Shown: positions 7,899-16,383 of the stretch, in pieces
How positions within the stretch are numbered: the first letter of the stretch is position 1
Layout of the letters: each line of letters opens with the position of its first letter
From: Geodermatophilaceae bacterium URHB0062
GTDB lineage: Bacteria > Actinomycetota > Actinomycetes > Mycobacteriales > Geodermatophilaceae
NCBI GenBank assembly: GCA_000620185.1
Contig: KK211087.1
Coordinates: 405,373 to 469,372 of the forward strand
Direction of reading: 5' to 3'
Length of the DNA: 64,000 nucleotides
Made by a program: the position numbers and the translations under genes
The notes under the pieces: model-generated
What the model saw: only the letters and a program-made list of their open reading frames with translations
Databases searched by the model: none
What the model was told of the DNA's origin: nothing

Positions 7899-8429
7899 CT
7901 ACTCCACCACCACCGGAGCCATCAGCCGGAACGCCTCCAGCTCGACGTCGTACCACCGCCGCAGCCGGCCCAGTGCCGTCATGCCCAGCCGGCGGCAGAC
8001 CGCCATGGACGGCGCGTTCCCGGGCCGGACAACGGCGTAGACCTCCGGCACCCCCGCCGAGAACCCCCGCTCGATGACCGCCCGGGCCGCCTCGGTGGCG
8101 TATCCGTGGCCCCACGAGTCGGGGTGCAGGTGCCACCCGACCTCGACCTCGCCGACGCCGTTGGGCAGCGGCTTGAACAGCACGGTGCCCGCGACGACGC
8201 CGTCGGGCCGCTCGATCGCCCAGCAGCCGTGGCGCTCGTCCAGCGCGTGCACGGTCGCCCAGCGCGACACCAGCTCCTCCGGCGGCAGCGAGGGCGTGCC
8301 GCCGACCCAGCGGGTGATCTCCTCGCGCCCGTAGATGTCGGTCATGCGGGTCAGGTCGCCCGGGGCCGTCGTCCACGGCCGCAGCAGCAGCCGGCCGGTG
8401 CGCAGCACGCCGTCGTCCCCGTGGGTCAC
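7899..8429 (-). CDS. GNAT family N-acetyltransferase (RimJ/RimL-like)
   Basis: 176 residues beginning TGRLLLRPW, the standard opening of the RimJ/RimL branch. The acetyl-CoA loop is seen as HPDSWGHGYATEAARAV and the C-terminal VRPGNAPSMAVCRRLGM stretch is also typical. It probably acetylates an amino group on a protein or small molecule; the substrate cannot be told. The start is GTG 8429. It lies downstream of kamA on the same strand but is separated from it by hairpins. Confidence 0.9.
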   Translation of the reverse strand: MTHGDDGVLRTGRLLLRPWTTAPGDLTRMTDIYGREEITRWVGGTPSLPPEELVSRWATVHALDERHGCWAIERPDGVVAGTVLFKPLPNGVGEVEVGWHLHPDSWGHGYATEAARAVIERGFSAGVPEVYAVVRPGNAPSMAVCRRLGMTALGRLRRWYDVELEAFRLMAPVVVE

Positions 8430-8473
8430 GGGGCGTGCCTACCCCCGTGGCCTACCGGGGGACACCCGGATCC

Positions 8474-8491
8474 GGCCCCGGGTCAGGGGCC
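8474..8491 (-). terminator. hairpin after kamA
   Basis: GGCCCC-GGGTCA-GGGGCC lies in the gap after the kamA stop, and a second weaker stem (CCTC...GAGG, about 8492-8508) is adjacent. Together they probably end the kamA transcript before the GNAT gene. Confidence 0.5.
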
Positions 8492-8532
8492 CTCCCGAGC
8501 GTGCGAGGGAAGGGCGACCCGGGGTCCTTCAC

Positions 8533-9942
8533 CTAGTTGATCAGGTCGGCGGCCGACGCCGCCCGGGACGACGCCGCCTTCAGCTCGGCGGCCACCGGGT
8601 CGTGCTCCCGCTCGGCCCACCACGCCCGCCCGCTCTCGGGCAGCGTCGCGATCGGGTCGTAGTAGGTGTAGCGGCGGTCCAGTGCGGCCTCGTCGGTGCG
8701 CTCGATGCCGGTGCGGTAGTTCTTCGTCCAGTAGCTGATGCCCCGCTCGCGGTCGTACTCGGCGACCTGGTGCACCCAGCGCTTGCCGACGTAGGGCACG
8801 TCGCACACGATCCGCGGCGTCGCGAAGCCGGGCAGGTAGCCCATGATGTCGTGCTGCAGCGTCTGGGCCTGGGCCAACGAGACCCGCCAGTGCTCGGCGC
8901 TGGGGATCATGTCGCACATGTAGAAGTAGTACGGCGTGATCGAGGCGCCGTCCTGCAGGGCGAAGCACAGGTCGAGCAACTGTCCGGCGGTCGCGTTGAC
9001 CCCCTTCAGCAGCACGCCCTGGTTGCGGACGTCGCGCACACCGGCGGCCAGCATGGCCCTCGCCGCCTCGGCCACCAGCGGGGTCACCGACTGGGCTGCG
9101 TTCACGTGCGTGTGCACGGCGAGGGAGACGCCGCGCGCGCGGGCGGTCGTGGCCAGGCGCGTCATGCCCTCGACGACGTCGTCCTGCAGCCAGTGCTGGG
9201 GAAGGCCCATGAGCGCCTTCGTGGCCAGCCGGATGTCGCGGATCGACTCGATCTCCAGCAGGCCGGCCACGAACGCCTCGAGGTTCTTGAACGGCAGGTT
9301 GGCGACGTCGCCACCGGAGACGACGACGTCGCGGACGCCGGGGGTCGCGCGCAGGTAGTCGAGCATCGCGGTCTGCCGGTCGACCGGCTTGAGCTCGAAC
9401 TTCAGCTTGGGGACGGCGGGCGTCGAGTTGCCCACCAGGTCCATGCGGGTGCAATGACCGCAGTACTGCGGGCAGGTCGACAGCAGCTCGGCCAGCACCT
9501 TCGTCGGGTACCGGTGGGTGAGGCCCTCGACGGCCCACATCTCGTGCTCGTGCAGCGAGTCCCGCGCGGCGTAGGGGTGGCTGGCCGCCGCCCCGGGCAG
9601 TCGGTCGGAGGCGACGGGCAGCATGTAGCGGCGCACCGGGTCGGCCAGCATCGCGGCCGTCGTCGGCACCTCACCCGGCACCATCGTGTTGAGCATCTGC
9701 GGCGGCAGCAGCAGCGACATCGTCGCGCGCCCCGCCTGGTCGGCCTCGACGTCGGCGTAGAAGGACTCGTCGAGCAGGTCGCCGTAGACCCGCCGAAGCT
9801 GCCGCAGGTTCTTCACGCAGTTGACGCGCTGCCACTGGGCGCTGCGCCACTGCTCGTCGGTCACGGCGGCGAAGCCGGGCAGCCGGCGCCAGTCGGGCTC
9901 GACGAGCTCGCGTGCCGAGTACTCGTAGGGCTGTTCGAGCAC
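8533..9942 (-). CDS. kamA: lysine 2,3-aminomutase family radical SAM enzyme (KamA)
   Basis: 469 residues from GTG 9942, which is preceded by an excellent AAGGAGG six bases upstream. The radical SAM motif CPQYCGHC is at residues 157-164. The PLP region differs from clostridial KamA: the usual glycine-rich PGGGGK is replaced by CDVPYVGKRW, which keeps the Asp and the Schiff-base Lys. A second substrate Asp is kept in FYMCDMIPSAEHWR. The enzyme should convert L-lysine to L-beta-lysine with SAM, PLP and a 4Fe-4S cluster. It is transcribed divergently from kdd-kamDE-kal, whose products act on beta-lysine. Beta-lysine could also serve as a compatible-solute precursor. The substrate is inferred from this context. 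Confidence 0.88.
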   Translation of the reverse strand: MLEQPYEYSARELVEPDWRRLPGFAAVTDEQWRSAQWQRVNCVKNLRQLRRVYGDLLDESFYADVEADQAGRATMSLLLPPQMLNTMVPGEVPTTAAMLADPVRRYMLPVASDRLPGAAASHPYAARDSLHEHEMWAVEGLTHRYPTKVLAELLSTCPQYCGHCTRMDLVGNSTPAVPKLKFELKPVDRQTAMLDYLRATPGVRDVVVSGGDVANLPFKNLEAFVAGLLEIESIRDIRLATKALMGLPQHWLQDDVVEGMTRLATTARARGVSLAVHTHVNAAQSVTPLVAEAARAMLAAGVRDVRNQGVLLKGVNATAGQLLDLCFALQDGASITPYYFYMCDMIPSAEHWRVSLAQAQTLQHDIMGYLPGFATPRIVCDVPYVGKRWVHQVAEYDRERGISYWTKNYRTGIERTDEAALDRRYTYYDPIATLPESGRAWWAEREHDPVAAELKAASSRAASAADLIN

Positions 9943-10013
9943 GGTGCGCCTCCTTGGCTCGTCGCGGCCTCTCCGCAACACGGGTGAGCCTACGGGAGAA
10001 TCTTCGGCAGATC

Positions 10014-10032
10014 ACGCGATACGCGATAGGTT
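10014..10032. promoter_or_regulatory. tandem ACGCGAT repeat in the kamA-kdd divergent promoter
   Basis: ACGCGAT is perfectly duplicated at 10014-10020 and 10021-10027, followed by TAGGTT (10027-10032), a plausible -10 for kdd. The 124-base spacer serves both directions, so a regulator bound here could control the whole lysine pathway. The binding protein is not known; the Lrp/AsnC regulator at 511 is one candidate. Confidence 0.4.
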
Positions 10033-10066
10033 CTTCTGCATCGATCGAGTGAGGCGGGAGAGAAGT

Positions 10067-11095
10067 GTGGGCGGAACGGCAGAGCGGGCCCTCGGGGTCC
10101 ACCGTGTGCTGGAGCCGGCCGGCGTGCTGCCCCAGGCCGCGCTGCGGCTGGATCCCGACCCCACCGTCGGGCCGGACGAGGTCCGGATCGCGGTGCAGCG
10201 ACTCAACCTCGACGCCGCCTCGTTCCGGCAGCTCTCGGAGGCCCACGGCGGGGACGGCGAGGCGGTGCGCGCCGCCGTTCTCGGGATCGTCGAGACGCGC
10301 GGCAAGATGCAGAACCCGGTCACCGGCTCCGGCGGCATGCTCATCGGCGTCGTCGACGCGGTGGGCCCGGAGTCGCCGCTCGGGTTGTCGGTGGGGGACA
10401 AGGTGGCCACCCTCGTGTCGCTCAGCCTCACCCCGCTCCGCCTCACCGACGGCCTGACCGGCTGGGACGGCCGCTCCGAGCAGGTGCCGGCACAGGGGAC
10501 GGCGATCCTCTTCGCCCGCTCCATCGCCGCCGTCCTGCCCGACGACCTCCCGGACGCCGTGTCGCTCGCCCTGCTCGACGTCTGTGGCGCGCCTGCGGCC
10601 ACCGCGCGGGTGGTCGAGCGCACCGGCGCCCGGTCCGTCGTCGTCCTCGGGGCCGCGGGCAAGTCCGGCAGCCTCAGCCTCGCCGCCGCGCGGACCGCGG
10701 GCGCGCGCCACCTGACGGGGCTGGTCCGCACCGAGGCGGAGGCGGCCGCGCTGACCGCCTCGGGACTGGCGGACCGCGTGGTCGTGGCCGATGCCACCGA
10801 CCCCCTGGCCGTGGCCGCCGCCGTCGGCACGCCGGCCGACCTGACGGTCGTGTGCGTCGACGCCCGGGGCGCCGAGCACGGCGCCATCCTCGCCACGGCC
10901 GACGGTGGCACCGTGGTGTTCTTCTCGATGGCGACGTCGTTCTCGGCGGCGGCCCTCGGGGCGGAAGGGATGGCGGCGGACGTGACGATGCTCGTCGGCA
11001 ACGGCTACACGCCGGGTCACGCCGCGCTCGCCCTCGACCTGTATCGCACTCAGCCCGGCGTCCGGTCCCTCATCGATCCCCGTGTGACGGAATGA
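10067..11095 (+). CDS. kdd: L-erythro-3,5-diaminohexanoate dehydrogenase
   Basis: 342 residues, equal to the Kdd family length. It has the Kdd N-terminal start (HRVLEPAGVLPQAALRLD) and a Rossmann fold with GAAGKSGSLSLAAAR for NAD. It oxidises 3,5-diaminohexanoate, the product of KamDE, to 5-amino-3-oxohexanoate with release of ammonia. GTG 10067 has GGGAG at 10056-10060; the open frame upstream lacks family sequence. The stop codon overlaps the next ATG (ATGA), so the amidohydrolase is translationally coupled. Confidence 0.92.
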   Translation: MGGTAERALGVHRVLEPAGVLPQAALRLDPDPTVGPDEVRIAVQRLNLDAASFRQLSEAHGGDGEAVRAAVLGIVETRGKMQNPVTGSGGMLIGVVDAVGPESPLGLSVGDKVATLVSLSLTPLRLTDGLTGWDGRSEQVPAQGTAILFARSIAAVLPDDLPDAVSLALLDVCGAPAATARVVERTGARSVVVLGAAGKSGSLSLAAARTAGARHLTGLVRTEAEAAALTASGLADRVVVADATDPLAVAAAVGTPADLTVVCVDARGAEHGAILATADGGTVVFFSMATSFSAAALGAEGMAADVTMLVGNGYTPGHAALALDLYRTQPGVRSLIDPRVTE

Positions 11096-12591
11096 GCCTG
11101 CTCCTGCGCGACGTCACGGTCGGCGACCGGCCCGGTCGCGCGGTCCATGTCGTCGACGGGCGGATCGCCTGGCTGGGTGAGGCCGCCGAGGCGCCCGCGG
11201 CCGACCGCGTGGTGGCTGGGGAGGGGGCGCTGCTCACGCCGGCCTTCGTCGACGCCCACGTGCACGCGACGGCGACCGGGCTGGCGCTCACCGGGCTCGA
11301 CCTCCACGGGAGCACGAGCCTGACCCACGCCGTCCGGTCCATCGGTGCCGCGGCGGCCACCGGGGACGGCATCCTGCTCGGCACCGGCTGGGACGAGACC
11401 GGCTGGCCCGAAGGGCGCGGCCTGACCCGGGACGACGTGGACGCCGCAGTGGGGGACCGGCCCGCCTACCTGGCCCGCGTCGACGTCCACTCGGCCACCG
11501 TGTCCACCGCCCTGCTCGACCTCGTGCCGGGCATCCGCGAGCTGCCGGGCTGGTCCGCCGACGGGCAGTTCCGCCTGGACGCGCACCACGCCGCCCGGCG
11601 GGCCGCCTACGGGGCCGTGACCGCCGACCAGCGGCGCCGCGCGCAGCGCACCACGCTGGACGCCGCGGCCGCACTGGGCATCGGCAGCCTGCACGAGATG
11701 GCCGGCCCGGAGGTCTCCGGCGCCGACGACCTCGCCGCCCTGCTCCAGCTGGCAGGGGAGCGCCCCGGCCCGCGGGTGCTCGGCTACTGGGGCGAGCTGG
11801 CCGAGCGGGGCGGGCTCGACCTGGTGACCGAGCTCGAGCTGGCCGGCGCCGGGGGAGACCTGTTCTGCGACGGCGCGTTCGGCTCGCACACCGCGGCGCT
11901 CAGCGAGCCGTACAGCGACCGGCCCGGGACCAGCGGCGCGCTGCGGTTCGACTCCGCCGCGCTCGTGGATCACGTGCGCCGGTGCACGCTCGCCGGCGTC
12001 CAGGCGGGCTTCCACTGCATCGGCGACGCGGCCGTGCGCCAGGTGCTCGACGCGGTCGGCGCCGTCGTCGACGAGCTCGGCTCGGCCGCCGTCCGGAGCT
12101 GCCGGCACCGGCTGGAGCACCTGGAGATGGCCGACGGCGGCGTGCTCGGGCGGATGCGTGCCTGGGGCATGGTCGCGAGCGTGCAGCCGGCGTTCGACGC
12201 CGCCTGGGGCGGGCCGTCCGCCATGTACGCCGAGCGGCTCGGTGCCGAGCGCGCGGCCGGCTGCAACCCGTTCGCCGAGCTGGCCGACACCGGCGTCGCG
12301 CTGGCCCTGGGCAGCGACGCCCCCGTCACACCCCTCGACCCCTGGGGTGGGGTGCACGCCGCCGTCGACCACCGCACCCCGGGGTCGGGCCTGCGTCCCT
12401 TCGACGCCTTCGACGCCGCGACCCACGGCGGCTGGTACGCCGCCCGCCGCGAGCACCCGGCCGGCCCGCTCGCCGTGGGCGCGCCCGCCGACCTGGCCCT
12501 CTGGGCGACCGGTAGCACCCTGTCCGCCGTCCTCTCGGGACGGGAACGCCCCCCGTGCCGGCTGCTCGTGGTGGCCGGTGAGCCATGTTGA
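11092..12591 (+). CDS. metal-dependent amidohydrolase (YtcJ-like, amidohydrolase family 3)
   Basis: 499 residues. The family architecture is clear: a small beta-sandwich, the metal motif VDAHVHA, then FHCIGDAAV and HRLEHLE (metal-binding His residues) and a final Asp in LGSDAPV. It hydrolyses a C-N bond of an amide, formamide or cyclic imide. Its position inside the lysine operon, joined to kdd by an ATGA overlap and before kamD, implies a role in the pathway. It might open a lactam formed from 5-amino-3-oxohexanoate or other amino-acid intermediates, or deacylate acyl-lysines feeding the pathway. That role is inference only; this is not a standard member of fermentative kam clusters. Confidence 0.88.
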   Translation: MSLLLRDVTVGDRPGRAVHVVDGRIAWLGEAAEAPAADRVVAGEGALLTPAFVDAHVHATATGLALTGLDLHGSTSLTHAVRSIGAAAATGDGILLGTGWDETGWPEGRGLTRDDVDAAVGDRPAYLARVDVHSATVSTALLDLVPGIRELPGWSADGQFRLDAHHAARRAAYGAVTADQRRRAQRTTLDAAAALGIGSLHEMAGPEVSGADDLAALLQLAGERPGPRVLGYWGELAERGGLDLVTELELAGAGGDLFCDGAFGSHTAALSEPYSDRPGTSGALRFDSAALVDHVRRCTLAGVQAGFHCIGDAAVRQVLDAVGAVVDELGSAAVRSCRHRLEHLEMADGGVLGRMRAWGMVASVQPAFDAAWGGPSAMYAERLGAERAAGCNPFAELADTGVALALGSDAPVTPLDPWGGVHAAVDHRTPGSGLRPFDAFDAATHGGWYAARREHPAGPLAVGAPADLALWATGSTLSAVLSGRERPPCRLLVVAGEPC

Positions 12592-12712
12592 TCGTCACCC
12601 GCCGGGCGACACCGCGGCCAGGAGCCCAACCGGTTCGCACGAGCGAGTCCGTCCCACCCGGCGGGAGGCCTCCGGCCCCCACACCGGACGGTCAGACCTT
12701 TGGAGTCCTTGA

Positions 12713-14332
12713 ATGAGCACCCTGAACCTCGACCCGACGTTGATGGTTCGTGCCCGCGAGCTGGCCGCTCGGGCGGCGCAGCCCGTCATCGACCTCGCGC
12801 AGCGGCACACGACGGTGTCGGTGGAGCGGGCGGTCCTGCGGCTGGCCGGGCTCAGCGGCACCGACCCGGTCACCGGGGACGGCGTGGAGCAGGACAAGGT
12901 CCCGTGGGTCAACCGGGTCGTCGACGCCGTCCGCGACCAGGTCGGACTGGAGTCGGGCGTCGCCCTGCCCGTCTGGCACGCCCTCGCGTCGGGGGCGGCG
13001 CCCGACCTGCACACGCTCGCCGAGCAGGTCGGCGCCGGCACCGCACGCTTCACCATCCCCGAGGGGCCGGCCGCCGAGCGCGCGCGCGAGGCCGCCCGGG
13101 CCGCCGTCGCTCCCGGCATCGCGCGGATCGACGCCAACCGCCGTCGCCGTGAAGAACTGGTCGCCACCCACGGCGACCCGCCGCGGCGTCCGTGGATCTA
13201 CCTGATCGTCGCGACCGGCGACATCTACGAGGACATCCCGCAGGCGCAGGCTGCCGCCCGCGCCGGCGCCGACGTCATCGCCGTCATCCGCTCGACCGGG
13301 CAGTCGCTGCTCGACTACGTCCCCGAGGGCGCGACCCGCACCGGCTACGCCGGCACCTACGCCACCCAGGAGAACTTCCGGCTCATGCGGGCCGCCCTGG
13401 ACGACGTCAGCGCCGAGCTCGGCCGCTACGTCCGGCTGACCAACTACGCGTCGGGGCTCTGCATGCCCGAGATCGCCGTCCTGGCCGGTCTCGAGCGGCT
13501 GGACATGATGCTCAACGACGCGATGTACGGGATCCTCTTCCGCGACATCAACCCGCGGCGCACCTTCGTCGACCAGCGGTTCAGCCGGATGGTGCACGCT
13601 CGCGCCGGCATCATCATCAACACCGGCGAGGACAACTACCTCACGACCGCGGACGCGGTCGACGAGGCGCACACCGTCACCGTCAGCCAGCTGCTCAACG
13701 AGACCCTGGCCCACGAGGCGGGGCTCGAGGACTGGCAGCTCGGCCTCGGCCACGCGTTCGAGATCGACCCCGACCGCGCGGAGTCGTTCCGGCTGGAGCT
13801 CGCGCACGCGCTGCTGGCGAGGGCGCTGTTCCCTGACGCACCGCTGAAGTGGATGCCGCCGACCAAGCACATGACCGGCGACGTCTTCCGCGGGTACCTG
13901 CTCGACGGCTTCTTCAACCTGGCCGGGGCGCTCACCGGTCAGGGGATCCTGCTGGTCGGGATGATGACCGAGGCGGTGGTCACCCCGTGGCTGTCCGACC
14001 GCGACCTGGCGCTGCGCAACGTCCGGTACGTGCTGAACTCCGCAGGCAACCTGGCCGAGGACTTCGCGCCACCGCCCGGCGGCTTCATCGACCGGCGCGC
14101 GCACACCGTGCTCACCGAGGCGGTGGACCTGCTCGGCCGGATCGCCGACCACCCCGAGGGCCTGATCCAGGCGATCGCCGACGGCACGTTCGGCATCACC
14201 AAGCGGCCACCGGACGGCGGCAAGGGGCTGGCCGGCGTCGTCGAGCTCGGGCCGGACGCCTACAACCCGGCGGTGGAGCTCCTTGCAGGCGGGTCGGGTC
14301 GGGTCAGGGAAGAGGAGGCCGTCGGTGCCTGA
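12713..14332 (+). CDS. kamD: lysine 5,6-aminomutase alpha subunit
   Basis: 539 residues with the KamD TIM-barrel sequence, including the stretch GDIYEDIPQAQAAARAGAD and the VIRSTGQSLLDYVPEGAT segment. With KamE it moves the terminal amino group of beta-lysine (or D-lysine) to carbon 5, using adenosylcobalamin and PLP. The ATG at 12713 has GGAG at 12702-12705. A 121-base spacer separates it from the amidohydrolase; I saw no cobalamin riboswitch there. The end overlaps the kamE start by 8 bases. No KamB/KamC reactivase gene is nearby. Confidence 0.95.
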   Translation: MSTLNLDPTLMVRARELAARAAQPVIDLAQRHTTVSVERAVLRLAGLSGTDPVTGDGVEQDKVPWVNRVVDAVRDQVGLESGVALPVWHALASGAAPDLHTLAEQVGAGTARFTIPEGPAAERAREAARAAVAPGIARIDANRRRREELVATHGDPPRRPWIYLIVATGDIYEDIPQAQAAARAGADVIAVIRSTGQSLLDYVPEGATRTGYAGTYATQENFRLMRAALDDVSAELGRYVRLTNYASGLCMPEIAVLAGLERLDMMLNDAMYGILFRDINPRRTFVDQRFSRMVHARAGIIINTGEDNYLTTADAVDEAHTVTVSQLLNETLAHEAGLEDWQLGLGHAFEIDPDRAESFRLELAHALLARALFPDAPLKWMPPTKHMTGDVFRGYLLDGFFNLAGALTGQGILLVGMMTEAVVTPWLSDRDLALRNVRYVLNSAGNLAEDFAPPPGGFIDRRAHTVLTEAVDLLGRIADHPEGLIQAIADGTFGITKRPPDGGKGLAGVVELGPDAYNPAVELLAGGSGRVREEEAVGA

Positions 14333-15071
14333 CGGGTCGATCGTCCGTCCGTACGGCGACACGACGGGCGACGGGATGGTGCAGACGTCGTTCACGCTGC
14401 CGATTCCTCCCGGTCCCAAGGCCGAGGGCGCGGCGCTGCAGCTGGCCAACAAGATGGGCATCGAGCCGGCGATGGTCGTGCACAGCCACGGCATCGGCGG
14501 CCAGTTCACGTTCTTCGTCGTGTACGGCAGCGTCCGGCACCTGGTCGACCTCGACGCCGTCCACGTCGAGGAGCGCGCCTATCCGCTGCTCGGCTCGAAG
14601 GAGATCAACAGCGCCATCAAGGACCGGCTCCGCCGCAAGCTCGTCGTCCTCGGGGCCTGCATCGGCACCGACGCGCACACGGTCGGCATCGACGCGATCC
14701 TCAACGTGAAGGGCTTCGCGGGGGAGAAGGGGCTGGAGTACCTGCGCGAGATGGCGGTGACCAACCTCGGCGCCCAGGTCACCGTGCCCGAGCTGGTGGC
14801 CCGCGCCCGCGCCGAGCGCGCAGACGCCGTCCTCGTCTCGCAGGTCGTCACCCAGAAGGACGCGCACCTGCGCAACACCCGCGAGCTGGCCGCCGCGTTC
14901 CGGGAGGCGATGGGGGAGTACCGCCCCCTGCTCGTCGTCGGCGGCCCCCGCTTCGACCCCGCCATGGCCGCGGACCTCGGCGTCGACAAGGTCTTCGGCC
15001 GGGGGACGACGCCCGGCGAGGTCGCCAGCTATCTCGTGCACGCCCTCATCCCTCAGGAGATCCCCGCATGA
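14325..15071 (+). CDS. kamE: lysine 5,6-aminomutase beta subunit
   Basis: 248 residues from GTG 14325, which has GAGGAGG at 14312-14318 inside the end of kamD. The B12-binding motif DXHXXG is DAHTVG (Asp116, His118, Gly121), so His118 should replace the dimethylbenzimidazole of cobalamin. The PLP Schiff-base lysine of the family is Lys129 in ILNVKGFAG. The remaining Rossmann domain includes LLVVGGPRFDPAMAADLGVD. Both cofactor sites are intact, so the mutase should be functional. The stop overlaps the next ATG. Confidence 0.95.
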   Translation: MPDGSIVRPYGDTTGDGMVQTSFTLPIPPGPKAEGAALQLANKMGIEPAMVVHSHGIGGQFTFFVVYGSVRHLVDLDAVHVEERAYPLLGSKEINSAIKDRLRRKLVVLGACIGTDAHTVGIDAILNVKGFAGEKGLEYLREMAVTNLGAQVTVPELVARARAERADAVLVSQVVTQKDAHLRNTRELAAAFREAMGEYRPLLVVGGPRFDPAMAADLGVDKVFGRGTTPGEVASYLVHALIPQEIPA

Positions 15072-15520
15072 ACTCACCCCACGAAGACGCTCCGCTGGCG
15101 CTCCACGTCTCCGCGGGGACCCCGACGGGAGACCCGCGCCTCGGCCTGACCGTCACCCACCGCCGCTACGTGCCGTACGCGCACGCCCACTACGGGGGCT
15201 CGCTTGTCGACGGCGCCTACGCCCTCGGGCTCTTCGGCGATGTCGCCACCGAGGTCGCCATCCGGATGGACGGCGACGAGGGCCTCCTGGCCGGCTACTC
15301 CGAGGTCCGCTTCCTCGGGCCCGTGCGGGCCGGCGACATCCTCGAGGCCACCGCGGAGGTCGTCCGGATCGGCCGGCGCAGCCGGGAGCTGCGCTGCTCC
15401 GCCCGTGTGGTGGCCCGCGCCGAGCCGGAACGCAGCGCCTCGGCGGCCCGCGTGCTCGTGACGCCGGAGACGGTCGTCGAGGCGACGGCGACTCTCGTCG
15501 TGCCACCGCCGACGAACTAG
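15068..15520 (+). CDS. kal: 3-aminobutyryl-CoA ammonia-lyase (hotdog fold)
   Basis: 150 residues with a single hotdog domain. The segment VPYAHAHYGGSLVDGAYALGLFGD matches the Kal family, where the His/Gly-rich helix cap forms the active site. Kal removes ammonia from L-3-aminobutyryl-CoA to give crotonyl-CoA, which enters beta-oxidation. It is the last gene of the lysine operon, coupled to kamE by an ATGA overlap and followed by a hairpin. The enzyme that makes its substrate, Kce, is not in the window. Confidence 0.9.
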   Translation: MNSPHEDAPLALHVSAGTPTGDPRLGLTVTHRRYVPYAHAHYGGSLVDGAYALGLFGDVATEVAIRMDGDEGLLAGYSEVRFLGPVRAGDILEATAEVVRIGRRSRELRCSARVVARAEPERSASAARVLVTPETVVEATATLVVPPPTN

Positions 15521-15547
15521 GCCTCGCTCCGTCCCGGGAGCTGAGGC
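15521..15547 (+). terminator. terminator of the kdd-kamDE-kal operon
   Basis: GCCTCGCTCC (15521-15530) pairs with GGAGC-T-GAGGC (15537-15547), ten base pairs with one bulged T around a GTCCCG loop, starting on the base after the kal stop. Confidence 0.7.
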
Positions 15548-15557
15548 GGGCGAGCGC

Positions 15558-15779
15558 TCAGCAGGTGCGGCGGAAGCCGTCGCACGGGCACTGCGTACAG
15601 CTGTCGCCGGGACCCGTGTGCTCGTGCGCGACCGCGTCGTGCCGGCAGCAGGCACACGCCGTGGCATCCCGGCGAGGCCCGTACGGCGCCTCGAAAGCGG
15701 TCAAGGCTCTGCCGAACCACAGGACGAGGCCGGCAGCCACCACTGACCAGATGGTCAGGACCACGACCCAGCCGATCAT
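15558..15779 (-). CDS. small membrane protein with a C-terminal Cys/His cluster
   Basis: 73 residues. One transmembrane helix (WVVVLTIWSVVAAGLVLWF, residues 4-22) is followed by a hydrophilic tail with six cysteines and two histidines: CACCRH, then HEHTGPGDSC and CPCDGF. The CxC..H....HEH..G..C..C.C arrangement recurs in short actinobacterial proteins and looks metal-binding, probably zinc. A strong GAGGAG lies seven bases before the ATG, which supports a real gene. The function is unknown. It is convergent with the lysine operon. Confidence 0.7.
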   Translation of the reverse strand: MIGWVVVLTIWSVVAAGLVLWFGRALTAFEAPYGPRRDATACACCRHDAVAHEHTGPGDSCTQCPCDGFRRTC

Positions 15780-16383
15780 CGTCTGCTCCTCAGGACGTCC
15801 ACGGCGCCGGCTGCCGGCTGCACACCGGTGCGGCGCTTCATGGATGAAGACGTCCTGGGCACCGGGGGATGACGCGAGCCGGCGCTGGAATCGCGGAGCG
15901 CGGATAACGATTCAGCGACAGTAGCGATTTCAGTCACCGTAAGTACTTCTCCCGCTGCGGACGGTTCCTACAGTCACTGCAGTTCCATCCGGGAGCACCG
16001 TGATGCGCTCCTCCGGACCGACCGCCGGAACCGCCGGCGACTCCACCCGGGGGATCGCTGTCGGGATCCCGGCGGAACCTGCCCGGACCGCATCACCAGA
16101 CAACGGTCGAGCCGATCGCCCCCAGCGACCGGCCGTCCGGCCCGAAGATGCGGCCTTCCCGGACAGGGATCCGTCGACGCGAACCCGGACGAGGGACATC
16201 GGCCGCACGTCTGGGGCGAACGCTCAGGCCGGGCCCCTGAACGGGGGCGATGAGATGGGATGCTGGGTCAGGACCGCCACCAGGACACGGCGGTCCGGAC
16301 CCCGTCCGACCGGTTCGGGGAGGCATTCCGGCTCCGGGCTCCGGCCCGACGACTCCGGGACGGCGGCTTCCGGGAGGCAGCGC
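15780..16383. other. 604-base spacer without a convincing gene
   Basis: The left part is the promoter of the minus-strand small membrane protein. The region from about 15900 to 15985 is less GC-rich and holds CAGTCAC twice, exactly 40 bases apart (15931 and 15971). The second copy is part of an imperfect palindrome CTACAGTCACTGCAG (15968-15982). These may be promoter elements for lnt. Short open frames exist on both strands (for example 15930-16208 minus), but none has a ribosome site or recognisable sequence. Confidence 0.5.

Noticed and set aside
12592-12712. Possible cobalamin riboswitch before kamD
   Set aside because: The 121-base spacer lacks the conserved B12-box and is too short for a full adenosylcobalamin riboswitch.
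15930-16208. Minus-strand open frame of 92 codons before lnt
   Set aside because: No ribosome site, Arg/Gly/Ser-rich composition and no recognisable family.
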